Of a stretch of DNA of 64,000 nucleotides, positions 1 to 8,415 are shown piece by piece. Position numbers and translations under genes: made by a program. How positions within the stretch are numbered: the stretch's first letter is position 1; each line of letters opens with the position of its first letter. Location: contig NZ_JAFHAP010000010.1 in NCBI RefSeq assembly GCF_016938855.1, positions 104,657 through 168,656 on the forward strand, written 5' to 3'. The notes beneath the pieces were generated by a model. It was not told where the DNA came from, did not search any database, and saw only the letters and a list, made by a program, of their open reading frames with translations. Source of the DNA: Polycladomyces zharkentensis. GTDB lineage: Bacteria; Bacillota; Bacilli; Thermoactinomycetales; JIR-001.

Positions 1-661
1 CTTTTTTCAACAGGTTGCTGGGATGAATCCGACCGTGACACAAAGTATATCTCGGCGCGATCCCTTTATCCGACTGCATGAATTTTTCCATCCCCTTCAC
101 TGCAAAACGCAGTGCCTTGTCCACATATTCCGCATCAGCCGCAAAAGCATGATCAAACGGGGAACGAAATGTTCGGCTCTCCATCACTTCCCGGTATTCG
201 CACAATTTTTCCAACTTGTCCTTCCAAACTTGCAGGCGTTCGGCATCGATGACCTGTTTCTGCTCCGATTGTTTCCCGACAACCGGGAACGCCGAACGGT
301 GAATGTGTGCCAACATGGTCGGCAATTCTTCAATGGGAACCGTTTCCCGCAAGCCGGCGTCGCTTTCCACCCACGGAGTGGCGTACCAAACCGCATCTGT
401 TGTCTGGACGAAAGGTTCCCCATCAGATGTGTTCACCCATGGCAGAAATATCTCCTGGCCTTTGGCGTGAACCGTTTCCATCACCTTGTGCAACCAAGCG
501 AGCCGATCGGCGGAACAAGACGATTTTTTCAATGCAAATATGCCATCCTCCGTCTGGACGCGCAATACACCTTCGACGGGTCGTACTTGCAGGGGAACCC
601 ATCCGTACCGTTCAAACACTTGTTCCAATACCGCTCGCTCTTCAGGCAAATGAATGCGCAC
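1..661 (-). CDS. ysxE: YsxE-like spore coat protein, kinase-like fold (3' part outside window)
   Basis: The minus-strand frame opens at a GTG (659-661) behind a G-rich Shine-Dalgarno (GGGGGGAGGAGT) and stays open to the window edge, giving about 220 residues of an unfinished protein. A segment near the edge reads CHGRIHPSNLL, which resembles the catalytic loop of aminoglycoside-phosphotransferase-like proteins (HGDxxxxN) but with Arg where the catalytic Asp would be. That fits the CotS/YsxE/YutH group of probably inactive coat kinases. It follows spoVID at a gap of about 80 bp, the hemL-spoVID-ysxE order of Bacillus. Function by homology and synteny: an inner-coat protein recruited with SpoVID. 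The exact start is uncertain because the best SD spacing is short. Confidence 0.75.
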   Translation of the reverse strand, partial: MRIHLPEERAVLEQVFERYGWVPLQVRPVEGVLRVQTEDGIFALKKSSCSADRLAWLHKVMETVHAKGQEIFLPWVNTSDGEPFVQTTDAVWYATPWVESDAGLRETVPIEELPTMLAHIHRSAFPVVGKQSEQKQVIDAERLQVWKDKLEKLCEYREVMESRTFRSPFDHAFAADAEYVDKALRFAVKGMEKFMQSDKGIAPRYTLCHGRIHPSNLLKK

Positions 662-740
662 ACTCCTCCCCCCTTTTCAAATAAAATCAGCCACTGCCGC
701 CAAAAGTACGGCAGTAGCTCAAATGGTCCCTTTTGATCGT

Positions 741-2153
741 TCACGACTCGTTCAACCGAATTTTTTGCGGGATGTGGATGATTTGACCCTCTTTCAATCC
801 TTCCTCTTCCAATTGATTCACACGGATCAACTGACTGGCCAACACATCGTACTTTTCAGCGATGGAGTCGATGGAGTCTTCTTTTTGCGCGATCACCATT
901 TTGAGTTTGACGAATTTCTCTTCCCCTTCACCGATCAACCATTTGGCCCACTCCAACTGCGTGGCTGGTTTCTCCTGATTTTGTTCCACCTGGTCGCTTG
1001 TTTCCTCTTCATGCGTTTCCACTTCATCAGCGTATTCCGTCGGTTTCTCTTCCCCATGGTCTTTGAACAACTGCACATTTTTCGGCCATGCCGGCTCTTC
1101 CTGATTCGTTTCCCATTGATTGCTCGGAGCAAAATCGGGAGGGGGATCCGCTGGCCACGTTGGTGGATGCTCCGGTTTTCCCAACAGGCGATCTTGAAAC
1201 CGAAAGGATGACGGTTGCTGCTCTTTTTGGCGTTGGAACCCGACTTTCATTTCCCGCTGGCGAAAGGCCGGTTCCTCGTCTTCCGATTCGTTCTCCTCCT
1301 GATTCTCCGTGACACCCTCCTGATTCTCCGCGACACCCTCCTGATTCTCCGCGACATCTTCAGACTCGTAGGGTTGCAATTTGGCCACGGGATCGTCCGC
1401 GTTCCATTCCGGTTCGCGTTTTTCCCCATCGGACGCGTGAGGCGACTCCGCCTCTTCTTCCGGTTCGCCGGAGGATCGGATCGATACATCCTCCGCATGT
1501 GAACGGGTTCCCCAACCGTATTGGCTGTCAGGATCGCGATAAGCCGGTCGTGCATCATGGGGATGAGCCATATGTTCAAACTGATACGTCGGTGGCTGTG
1601 ACGAGGCTGTTTCGTACGATTCCATCTGTTCTTCCGGAGAGGAAGGGGTAAAGCCGGAGAATGTGGGACTGTCTTCGGATGTTTCTCTCTCCGATTGCTC
1701 TTCCCGCGGCGGTTCGGGAATAAATCCGTCAATCGCCAGTACCGCTTCGATTTGCAGTTCAAATGGCGACAACACACGGTAATCGAACGATTCCACCTCG
1801 GCGGAGATATGGTCCAGTGCGGCGCGGTTGGCGGGCAATGTGATCTCGACAGGGATGACGTACGCCAGTTTCTCCGTCTCCTCCCCCTCTCCCTCCGCTT
1901 GTTCCTGTTCGGTTCCCCCGGACAATTCCGTTTGCTCCGCCGCTTGTTCCCCGGACACCATCCAGTCGTCTCCCCTGTACCGACCATTCAAACGAAGGTA
2001 TCCGCGGATTTTCAAGTGCGATCCATGGTTTTCGATCTCCACATCGGGCGTCAAATCCAGTTCCAACAAATCACCGATCCCGGGCTGTTGGGGATGGAGC
2101 CGAACTTTCTCCAAGATATCAAACCTCAGTTGACTGTATTGATCGTCCGCCAT
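741..2153 (-). CDS. spoVID: SpoVID-like spore coat morphogenetic protein with C-terminal LysM
   Basis: This 470-residue protein starts at the ATG at 2153 behind AAGGAGG, in preference to upstream in-frame codons. The N-terminal ~180 residues (MADDQYSQLRFDILEKVRLH...) resemble the SpoVID outer-face domain. The middle, roughly residues 190-400, is very acidic, Glu/Gln/Pro-rich and low in complexity, with a three-unit repeat of the form ENQEGV. The last ~50 residues form a LysM module (DSIDSIAEKYDVLASQLIRV...LKEGQIIHIPQ). In Bacillus, SpoVID is needed for the coat to encase the forespore, and its LysM binds forespore material. Its place between hemL and ysxE supports the call. A terminator and IS remnant upstream imply its own promoter. 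Confidence 0.9.
   Translation of the reverse strand: MADDQYSQLRFDILEKVRLHPQQPGIGDLLELDLTPDVEIENHGSHLKIRGYLRLNGRYRGDDWMVSGEQAAEQTELSGGTEQEQAEGEGEETEKLAYVIPVEITLPANRAALDHISAEVESFDYRVLSPFELQIEAVLAIDGFIPEPPREEQSERETSEDSPTFSGFTPSSPEEQMESYETASSQPPTYQFEHMAHPHDARPAYRDPDSQYGWGTRSHAEDVSIRSSGEPEEEAESPHASDGEKREPEWNADDPVAKLQPYESEDVAENQEGVAENQEGVTENQEENESEDEEPAFRQREMKVGFQRQKEQQPSSFRFQDRLLGKPEHPPTWPADPPPDFAPSNQWETNQEEPAWPKNVQLFKDHGEEKPTEYADEVETHEEETSDQVEQNQEKPATQLEWAKWLIGEGEEKFVKLKMVIAQKEDSIDSIAEKYDVLASQLIRVNQLEEEGLKEGQIIHIPQKIRLNES
1297..1356. repeat. 21-bp tandem repeat inside spoVID
   Basis: Two to three near-identical copies of a 21-bp unit built on CCTGATTCTCCGYGACACC lie head to tail. They keep the reading frame and encode the (A/T)ENQEGV heptads of the acidic linker. 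Copy number is likely to vary between strains through slippage. Confidence 0.85.
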
Positions 2154-2328
2154 GCTCTCCCTCCTTACACAGACAGATCTTGCCCGAAACCGCCGCGACC
2201 AACGGCGCATGTGATCTTTTCCGGGCGAAACCACAGATTTTCGACGGTACTATCTATATGCGCCCAGGCAGTGGATATAACCGGGTCGAAGACAAGAGCG
2301 GCGAGATCAAAGAAAAGGCGGATGAAAC

Positions 2329-2367
2329 GAAAAAGAAAAAAGCCAAGCGTGACAAATCACGCTTGGC
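2329..2367 (-). terminator. Rho-independent terminator between hemL and spoVID
   Basis: A perfect 11-bp stem (GCCAAGCGTGA/TCACGCTTGGC) has a 4-nt loop and, read on the minus strand, is followed by a T-run (TTTTTTCTTTTTC). It would stop transcripts coming from hemL, so spoVID must use a promoter between this hairpin and its start. Confidence 0.8.
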
Positions 2368-2518
2368 GAAGACTGACGCAGCGTTCCACAAACAGATCAC
2401 TCCCGATCATGAAACTGTGCGCCATGTACCCACTCTGCTGTTTCAGCACAGCACAAAGAATGGTCATGAGAAAAGGGCGAAACTTCTCTTCAGATGATGT
2501 CCGGAATACAGCAAGTGC

Positions 2519-2832
2519 ATTCATCGCGAAATGGCGAACCGAAGCGGCATCCGCTTCAAGTGCAAACAGTGCGGATACACCGTCAGCACTGATCTGAAAA
2601 CAGGGCGATCCACATCGCCAAAGCCATTCCAGGGTTGGTAACCCGGCACACCGGTAATACCACGGGCACTTCCGTTGGTCGCAGGTGTCCGCCCATCCGG
2701 GTACGTGCGAACCGGGCGGGACGGGCTGATGACACAGCCCTTAGCTTGAGGGTTGCCCGAAACAGAAACGGACTGAGGACGTTCACCACTCAAGAATCCC
2801 ACGGCGACCATAGGGAGTGCCTGTGGTACTTT
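2519..2832 (+). mobile_element. IS200/IS605-type remnant: TnpB zinc finger plus right end
   Basis: The plus strand encodes a degraded TnpB C-terminus: ANRSGIRFKCKQCGYTVSTD is the second half of the TnpB zinc finger. It is soon out of frame, and the rest of the transposase and the left end are missing. Downstream, 2794-2832 is a 39-bp block identical to one in the second remnant at 7683-7721, so this is probably the IS right end and the 3' part of the omegaRNA. The element stops within a few bases of the hemL stop codon, so it entered the hemL-spoVID spacer. Confidence 0.7.
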
Positions 2833-2836
2833 GGCC

Positions 2837-4126
2837 TCAAAGTTGTTTCAACGCATTCCGGTTGGCTTCGATCGTCCGTTCAATATCTTCGTCACTGTGC
2901 GCACAGGAGACGAACATTCCCTCAAACTGAGACGGCGGCAACAGAATCCCCTGTTCCAGCATGAGTCGGAAATAACGGGCAAACCGCTTGGTGTCGGATT
3001 GTTTGGCCTGGGTGTAGCTGACTACTTTTTCTCCTGTGAAGAACAAACACACCATGGAACCTACCCGGTTAATATGGTAGGGAATTCCCGCTTCTTCCGC
3101 GTTTTGCCGGAATCCTTCCTCCAAACGGGCCGCTTTGGCTTCCAATTGCTCATAAATACCGGGTTTGCCCAACTCCTTCAATGTGGCGTATCCGGCAGCC
3201 ATGGCCAACGGATTGCCGGAGAGTGTTCCCGCTTGATACACGGGACCGGTCGGAGCCACCATCTCCATAATTTCACGTCGACCGCCGTATGCCCCGACAG
3301 GCAAGCCGCCACCGATCACTTTCCCCAGGGTGGTCAGATCCGGCATCACTCCGTACTTGCCCTGCGCACAGTGATAATCGACCCGAAAACCGGTCATGAC
3401 TTCATCGAAAATCAACAGGGCACCGTAATGCGAGGTCAACCGGCGCAATCCCTCCAGAAAGCCCGGCTCGGGCGGAACGACACCCATGTTGCCCGCCACC
3501 GGTTCCACGATCACCGCGGCGATATCGTGGCCGAACTTCTGGAAGGCGACGCGGGCGCTGTCCAAATCGTTATAGGGGACGGTCAATGTGTGCTGCGCCG
3601 TATTCTCCGGTACACCGGGACTGTCCGGCAACCCTAATGTCGCCACACCGGAACCGGCTTTGATCAACAAGCTGTCAGAATGACCGTGATAGCTTCCCTC
3701 AAATTTCAAAATCTTGTTTCTGCGTGTGTATGCACGCGCCAACCGCAATGCGCTCATTGTCGCCTCAGTACCGGAATTGACCATCCGGACCACTTCCACG
3801 GACGGCACGATCTCCGCCACCAATTGGGCCAGTTTTACCTCGATCTCCGTCAGCGCACCGAAGCTGGTCCCTTTTTCCGCTGCGGCTTTGACCGCCTCCA
3901 CCACGGACGGGTGGGCATGACCCAGGATGAGCGGTCCCCACGAACAGATATAATCGATGTATTCGTTCCCATCCACATCCCATACCCGGCTGCCTTCGCC
4001 GCGCTCCAGCACCACCGGGTTCATCTCTACGGATTTGAACGCGCGAACCGGGCTGTTCACCCCGCCAGGAATCACTTTCACCGCTTGTTCATAATAGGCA
4101 ATCGACCGCTGAAATCCCTTATGCAA
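2837..4126 (-). CDS. hemL: Glutamate-1-semialdehyde 2,1-aminomutase
   Basis: The enzyme converts glutamate-1-semialdehyde to 5-aminolevulinate with pyridoxal phosphate, the second C5-pathway step after HemA. The 429-residue length is normal. It has the class III aminotransferase signature [10 protein letters not shown] followed by the Schiff-base lysine region [17 protein letters not shown], and the substrate-site segment [15 protein letters not shown]. The start is a TTG at 4126 with GAGGTGAT six bases upstream, giving [16 protein letters not shown]. In Bacillus hemL is the last gene of the hem operon. Here it sits more than 4 kb away, behind the terminator of an M23-like gene, so it is transcribed separately. 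A TnpB remnant abuts its stop codon. Confidence 0.95.
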   Translation of the reverse strand: MHKGFQRSIAYYEQAVKVIPGGVNSPVRAFKSVEMNPVVLERGEGSRVWDVDGNEYIDYICSWGPLILGHAHPSVVEAVKAAAEKGTSFGALTEIEVKLAQLVAEIVPSVEVVRMVNSGTEATMSALRLARAYTRRNKILKFEGSYHGHSDSLLIKAGSGVATLGLPDSPGVPENTAQHTLTVPYNDLDSARVAFQKFGHDIAAVIVEPVAGNMGVVPPEPGFLEGLRRLTSHYGALLIFDEVMTGFRVDYHCAQGKYGVMPDLTTLGKVIGGGLPVGAYGGRREIMEMVAPTGPVYQAGTLSGNPLAMAAGYATLKELGKPGIYEQLEAKAARLEEGFRQNAEEAGIPYHINRVGSMVCLFFTGEKVVSYTQAKQSDTKRFARYFRLMLEQGILLPPSQFEGMFVSCAHSDEDIERTIEANRNALKQL

Positions 4127-4313
4127 GCCACATCACCTCTCAAACGGTATTGTACCGCAAATCCTGGCATAACACACGAGGGGAGGAAAGAGGTTTTTGT
4201 CCGTTTGGTGGATGATTACCGATTCATCGCGGAGCCGAGCCGCAAGATATTCACTTGCGTTCCCTATATAAGCTGAAAATCACTTCTAATTGGATCAGGA
4301 GAGATCACTTTTG

Positions 4314-4372
4314 AAAAAAGAATGGCTCTGAGTTCCGCTCCGCTGTTGGTGCTGGAGCGAAAAGTCAGAGCC
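4314..4372 (-). terminator. Nested-stem terminator upstream of hemL
   Basis: An outer 8-bp stem (GGCTCTGA/TCAGAGCC) encloses a 6-bp stem (CGCTCC/GGAGCG). On the minus strand it is followed closely by ATTCTTTTTTC. It lies 90 bp past the stop of the M23-like gene and probably ends that transcript, isolating hemL. Confidence 0.65.
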
Positions 4373-4462
4373 GAAACCAAACGATGAGCGCCTTTCACGC
4401 CCATGCGGTTCAGTAAAACGGATGCCACTCCCCACTTGCAAGAGACCGTTAAATGAACCGCA

Positions 4463-4915
4463 TCACTTCATGACACTCATTGGATTGATCTTTTTCCCGT
4501 CTTTGATCACTTCCAAATGAAGAATCGGGTATTTTGCCCGCACTCTGCCAGTCTTGCCCATATTGCCGACTTTTTTCCCCTTTTTCACTTTTTGACCCTG
4601 TAATACACTGATTCCGCTGAGATGGGAATAGACACTCACGTAACCGTCTCCATGATCCACCATCACGTGCCATCCGTAGGCGCACTTCGCATCTCGTTTT
4701 ACCCTGATCACTTTCCCGTCCCCGATGCTGCCAACGAAACCTTTGTCACGCTTGTATCGCTGATAGTCGATCGCCCGGTGCTGTTTCCCGTATTTCTGCG
4801 TGATATACGTACCGGATAAAGGCTGTGAGAAAGATTTCGCTGCCCAGACGTGCGAAGTACCCGCACCGACCAACAAAGCCGCGGTCACCATCAGGGATGT
4901 GATCCAATGTTTCAC
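4463..4915 (-). CDS. Secreted M23 (LytM-like) peptidase-domain protein
   Basis: This 150-residue protein starts at GTG 4915 behind GAGGTGA. A signal peptide occupies the first ~25 residues (hydrophobic core, then VWA|AKS). The rest is one M23 domain. The first zinc motif HRAID (HxxxD) is present, as are the glycine-rich strand YGWHVMVDHGDGYVSVYSHLS and the terminal zinc-ligand His in LHLEV. Where the family has HxH (usually HLHFE), the first His is Ile (ILH). The three metal ligands therefore remain, but one of the two catalytic histidines is missing. It may be a weak or non-catalytic peptidoglycan-binding protein. No operon partner is visible. Confidence 0.8.
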   Translation of the reverse strand: MKHWITSLMVTAALLVGAGTSHVWAAKSFSQPLSGTYITQKYGKQHRAIDYQRYKRDKGFVGSIGDGKVIRVKRDAKCAYGWHVMVDHGDGYVSVYSHLSGISVLQGQKVKKGKKVGNMGKTGRVRAKYPILHLEVIKDGKKINPMSVMK

Positions 4916-5053
4916 AACATCACCTCATCATAATAGTGGATTTTTCCACTAAACCCCTATAAAGGGATTTAAGTGATGACGAGGGGTTATTTCCCTTATG
5001 CCGCCGTGGTTAAACCCCTTTTTTCAGAGGAGGTTCTTTTTTATGAAAGCAGG

Positions 5054-5092
5054 TTTTTACTTCCGATAATGTATTGGTATCGGAAGTAAAAA
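5054..5092. repeat. Perfect 15-bp inverted repeat
   Basis: The arms TTTTTACTTCCGATA and TATCGGAAGTAAAAA flank a 9-nt loop in the 520-bp spacer between the divergent M23 and ArsR genes. With A/T runs on both flanks it could terminate in either direction, or be a small palindromic repeat. No gene is visible elsewhere in 4916-5441; only short out-of-context reading frames occur. Confidence 0.7.
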
Positions 5093-5399
5093 GGAGTGCA
5101 GTCGGAAGAGGACTTTGAGATGTCCCGCCAGCAATTGATAAAAAGGTACGCTAAGCACGAAAACCCTTCATTTTGAACGTAATTGCATACGCTAAGGATC
5201 GTTCTGTGATGAAAAATTCAAGGGATATTCCCCTTTCTAAGCACGGCGTTTATGTCATGCACTATCTGCAAAAGTGGCGTTGAAAGGCTATTTTCACGTC
5301 GGAGAGTGATTTCTCGGGATCAATTTTAGTCTTGTACACAACCTTAACAGTAAGGGAATGGTGGCGACTCCAGCCCAGACTTTCACCCTGCACAATATT

Positions 5400-5417
5400 T
5401 ATAACTTTACAGTTATA
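5400..5417. promoter_or_regulatory. Dyad operator candidate for the ArsR regulator
   Basis: TATAACT-TTAC-AGTTATA is a perfect 7-bp dyad 24 bp before the ATG of the ArsR-family gene, where autorepressor sites of this family usually lie. Binding is inferred from position and symmetry only. Confidence 0.45.
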
Positions 5418-5441
5418 TAACCAATAGGTAATATAAAAACC

Positions 5442-5789
5442 ATGAGGAGTTCAATCTTTGAAGTAATGGCTGAACCCAATCGTCGGCGAATACTTGATCT
5501 TCTGAGAGAACGTGAACGTTCTGTGGGAGAACTTGTCAAAGAGACCCGACTTAGTCAACCCGGAATCTCTAAACATCTTCGGGTCCTTCGCGAAGCCGGG
5601 TTGGTTGAGGTTCGCCAAAAAGGACAAAAACGCGTGTACCATTTACGCGCCGAACCACTAGTAGAAATCGATAACTGGCTTGAGCCGTATCGACGGTTCT
5701 GGTCCGAAAATCTGGATGCTCTTGAAAAACATCTAAACGGGAAGGACAAACATTCAACAGACGCAGCGCTCCCCGAGAAGAAAGGATGA
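5442..5789 (+). CDS. ArsR-family winged-helix transcriptional regulator
   Basis: This 115-residue protein has the whole ArsR fold. It starts with the segment FEVMAEPNRRRILDLLRE, typical of regulators paired with SRPBCC/AHSA1 proteins. The recognition helix lies in SQPGISKHLRVLREAGLVE, and the wing is VRQKGQKRVYHLR. No metal-binding cysteine pair (ELCVCDL) is present, so it is not a classical metal sensor. The next gene starts 4 bp after its stop and encodes an SRPBCC protein, a very common pairing. The SD is weak. It probably represses its own two-gene operon. Confidence 0.9.
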   Translation: MRSSIFEVMAEPNRRRILDLLRERERSVGELVKETRLSQPGISKHLRVLREAGLVEVRQKGQKRVYHLRAEPLVEIDNWLEPYRRFWSENLDALEKHLNGKDKHSTDAALPEKKG

Positions 5790-5793
5790 TCCC

Positions 5794-6240
5794 ATGAATT
5801 TTGAGTCGAATGCCAAAATACGTGTCACCCGTCGCTTTAGCGCATCGCCGGAGCAAGTTTTCGAGGCTTGGCTGGATCCTGAGATGATCGGCAAATGGAT
5901 GTTCGGCCCTGCTCATCCTGAACGTGAAGAAGAAGTCGTGCGAATCTCTCTCGATCCGCGTGTGGGAGGCTCGTTCTCTTTCGTTGTGCGTCGACAAGGA
6001 CAGGAAATTGACCACGTAGGGGAGTATCTTGAAATCGACCGGCCTCGCCGCCTCGTGTTCACCTGGGGAGTGGCGGACGTGGGGGATAGCAGCCGTGTCA
6101 TCATCGACATCGTTCCGCTGGAGAAAGGGTGCGAGCTCACATTGACCCACGAATTGCACCCAAACTGGGTAAACTTCGCAAGCCGCGCCGAGGCCGGCTG
6201 GACCAAGATGCTCGACGTTCTAGCCGAAACACTCAGTTAG
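5794..6240 (+). CDS. SRPBCC / AHSA1-like domain protein
   Basis: This 148-residue protein consists of one START/Bet v1-like domain of the AHSA1 type. The family opening is visible as KIRVTRRFSASPEQVFEAWL, followed by DPRVGGSFSFVVRR, YLEIDRPRRLVFTW and the C-terminal helix AEAGWTKMLDVLAETLS. Such domains bind hydrophobic ligands; the ligand here is unknown. It forms a two-gene unit with the ArsR regulator 4 bp upstream, and a terminator-like hairpin follows at 6262. No signal peptide or membrane segment is present, so it should be cytoplasmic. Confidence 0.9.
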   Translation: MNFESNAKIRVTRRFSASPEQVFEAWLDPEMIGKWMFGPAHPEREEEVVRISLDPRVGGSFSFVVRRQGQEIDHVGEYLEIDRPRRLVFTWGVADVGDSSRVIIDIVPLEKGCELTLTHELHPNWVNFASRAEAGWTKMLDVLAETLS

Positions 6241-6261
6241 GGGAAACTAATAAACAAAACC

Positions 6262-6296
6262 CGGAACCCTTAACACACAGGGTACCGAGCTTTTTT
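6262..6296 (+). terminator. Terminator of the ArsR-SRPBCC unit
   Basis: A 9-bp stem with one internal mismatch (CGGAACCCT/AGGGTACCG) is followed by GAGC and six T's, 22 bp after the SRPBCC stop codon. Confidence 0.7.
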
Positions 6297-6435
6297 AGCC
6301 GTGCCCCTTTGATTTCATAGAAAGATGCTGATGTTTTCACCAATAATCTTTTGAGAAAACCCCGAACGGGAATCTGATCATCGTTCAGTGACATCCTCCA
6401 TCAAATCTTCTTCCAAAATTCTCTTGACTAAACAG

Positions 6436-6460
6436 AAAGGAGCCCATTTGAAGGCTCCCT
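6436..6460 (-). terminator. Terminator of the lipoprotein gene
   Basis: Read on the minus strand, GGGAGCC-TTCAAAT-GGGCTCC is followed by TTTCTGTTT about 90 bp past the stop of the lipoprotein gene. Confidence 0.6.
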
Positions 6461-6549
6461 CGATTTCGCGACACCATCGTCATTCGCCTCCGCCATGCAC
6501 CGTGCAACCGGAGTTGCAAAACCGGTGACGGAGCGGTTCTTCACAGACG

Positions 6550-7422
6550 TTATTGCACCTGTACTTCTTGGGCGCTGTTTTTCACGTCTTCCGGTACGGT
6601 GATCGTTCCGTTGAACTCACCAACCAGATTCATTTCCGTTTTTTGACTCGCCTTCAACACACCGCTGGCGGAAGGATCATTGATCGGGATGTCCATTTTG
6701 ATCTCTTGCACCACTTTGGTCTGTTTGAAGGTCTTTTTGTCGATGGTGATTTTTTGCGTAAATTGATGCAGTTTGATTTGAGCGGCATCCACGGGGACAC
6801 CCGCCTGCTGAAGCTGCGGCAGCATCGCAGCCTTCACTTCCTCCAGGAATACGTCCTTAATTTTGTGAGTGGTTTGTTCGTTTACGTTGATCTCCAATAG
6901 GTAGGCGTCCGCTGTCTCCGTCATTTTCAGCATTTTCTTTTCTTCCGGTGTTTGCAGCTTACCGAGCAACTCTTCCAGCTTTTGCAACGCTTGGTTCGGA
7001 TTTTGTGAATTGTCGGCGGAACCGAGATCCGGCGCTTTCGATTTAATCCAACCGCTTCCGTCGACCGTCTGCTGATAGATTTCATTGCCGACCAGATACA
7101 TTTCTCCGGTGATTTGCTGTCCTTCACTATGAATCGTTGTCGTCGTATGCATTGCCTGCGGTTTATTGGTCATCTCCAGTTTGGCCTCGATGGTTTGATC
7201 GACGGATTGGGTTTGACCGCCCGCTTCAATTTCGATGGTTTGATTTCCTGTTGCTTTGTAGGAAAATCCTTTCGCGTTTTCGGCGGCATGCTCTGCTTTG
7301 ATCAGCACTTCCTTGGGCGTCAGCTTTTTCATGCCCTCGGCGTCGATGTTGAGTTGTCCACAACCCGAGACGAGAACCAGAATCATGGCAGAAACAAGCA
7401 ACCAATTCCACTTGCGACGCAT
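6550..7422 (-). CDS. DUF6612-like (LppX/LprG-type) lipoprotein
   Basis: The ATG at 7422 follows GGGAG by six bases. The 290-residue product has a type II signal peptide with lipobox VSGC near residue 21, so it is anchored outside the membrane. The mature part resembles the long amphipathic beta-sheet fold of DUF6612/LppX-like proteins: repeated E/Q/T-rich strands such as GFSYKATGNQTIEIEAGG, and MYLVGNEIYQQTVDGSGWIK. These are thought to carry hydrophobic ligands or sense the envelope; its substrate is unknown. It appears monocistronic. The 7423-7682 stretch upstream shows no gene. Confidence 0.8.
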   Translation of the reverse strand: MRRKWNWLLVSAMILVLVSGCGQLNIDAEGMKKLTPKEVLIKAEHAAENAKGFSYKATGNQTIEIEAGGQTQSVDQTIEAKLEMTNKPQAMHTTTTIHSEGQQITGEMYLVGNEIYQQTVDGSGWIKSKAPDLGSADNSQNPNQALQKLEELLGKLQTPEEKKMLKMTETADAYLLEINVNEQTTHKIKDVFLEEVKAAMLPQLQQAGVPVDAAQIKLHQFTQKITIDKKTFKQTKVVQEIKMDIPINDPSASGVLKASQKTEMNLVGEFNGTITVPEDVKNSAQEVQVQ

Positions 7423-7682
7423 CACAGTCTCCCTTTCTTTTTTGGATGATTGCCGACTCCCTTTGAAGTACTAATAAAAAAATCAAGACTTTATCTCAAC
7501 TTCAAAAGGAGACTTTACCATTTTATCACAAAGTTCACTAACCGTCATGCAGAATTTGCGATTTTTATTCTTTTGTCCATATTCCCCCATTTCCATAGAA
7601 AAAAAGTACTAGAATGCATCTGGAAAATTCTGTTCACACAGCCTCCTTAACGAAACGTCCCGTATTGACACTCCACACGGCT

Positions 7683-8326
7683 AAAGTACCACAGGCACTC
7701 CCTATGGTCGCCGTGGGATTCTAGGGAGTGTCTGGTATTGTCCACAGTGTTTTCCCGGCTCGCTCCACCTGCGCCCTGCAGGAATGCAGATGATGATCGC
7801 TCCGACCCGGTCAACGCAGGTCGCGGGCAAAGTACGCTTCGCTTGGAGGAAATTGCCCGCGATTTCAATCCTGCGCTTCCCGAGTCTTCGCTCAGTCAGG
7901 GCTTGGTCAGTCGCTCGTCCGGGAAAACATTGCTCCCTTACGGAATGAAATGACCAGACACGCCCCAGAGTGGCAAACGCCCTCAGTCCATTTCTGTTTC
8001 GAGCCCCCTCAATCTAAGGCTGTGTCATCAGCCCGTCCCACCCGGTTCGCATGTACCCGGACGGGCGGCACATCTGCGACCAATGGAAGTGCCCGTGGTA
8101 TTACCAGTGTGCCGGCTTTGGCGATGTGGATCGCTCCACTCAGAACAGCGCGGATGGTGTATCCGCACTGTCTGCACTTGAAGCGGATGCTGCTTCGGTT
8201 CGCCTTGTCTCGATGACCGCACTCGCAGGTTTGGCTGGTGTATTCGGGGTTGACGATCTCCACCCGAATGCCCGCCATCCCTGCCTTGCAGCGAATCATC
8301 TCTTTCAGCCGATAAAACACCCGGAA
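7683..8326 (-). mobile_element. Second IS200/IS605-type (TnpB) remnant, interrupted by a MITE
   Basis: The minus strand at 8009-8326 encodes a TnpB C-terminal fragment: FYRLKEMIRCKAGMAGIRVE, then VNPEYTSQTCECGH and FKCRQCGY, the four-Cys zinc finger. The RuvC-III Asp expected in the D-N-A-A segment is lost (AVLSGAIHIAKAG), and the N-terminal two thirds are missing. The 3' flank matches the 2519 copy. A 240-bp element (7725-7964) then breaks it, after which the identical 39-bp right-end block resumes at 7683-7721. It lies just past the terminator of the hem operon. Confidence 0.75.
7725..7964. repeat. MITE-like element with 12-bp terminal inverted repeats
   Basis: The 240-bp element is bounded by GGAGTGTCTGGT and ACCAGACACGCC (11 of 12 positions match as inverted repeats) and flanked by CTAG on one side and CCAG on the other, a probably decayed 4-bp target duplication. 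The uninterrupted sibling IS copy reads straight through this point (CACCACTCAAGAATCCC), which defines the insertion. No transposase is encoded. Related ends lie at 29516, 35128 and 63985. Confidence 0.75.
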
Positions 8327-8340
8327 ATGCAGGTAAAGCA

Positions 8341-8370
8341 AAACACCCCCACCGATGGATCGGCGGGGGT
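8341..8370 (-). terminator. Terminator of the hem operon
   Basis: A GC-rich 12-bp stem (ACCCCCGCCGAT/ATCGGTGGGGGT) is followed on the minus strand by GTTTTGCTTT, about 45 bp after the stop of the AhbA/B-like gene. Confidence 0.75.
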
Positions 8371-8415
8371 CATCTCCGTGATGTGAACACGTACAGCGTT
8401 GAGACACGTCTTCAT

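Noticed and set aside
23..736. 237-codon plus-strand frame over the first 0.7 kb
   Set aside because: It is the antisense shadow of the ysxE-like gene, whose minus-strand frame has an SD, family motifs and synteny.
1297..1356. Short repeat array as CRISPR
   Set aside because: Units are contiguous and encode in-frame heptads; there are no spacers and no cas genes.
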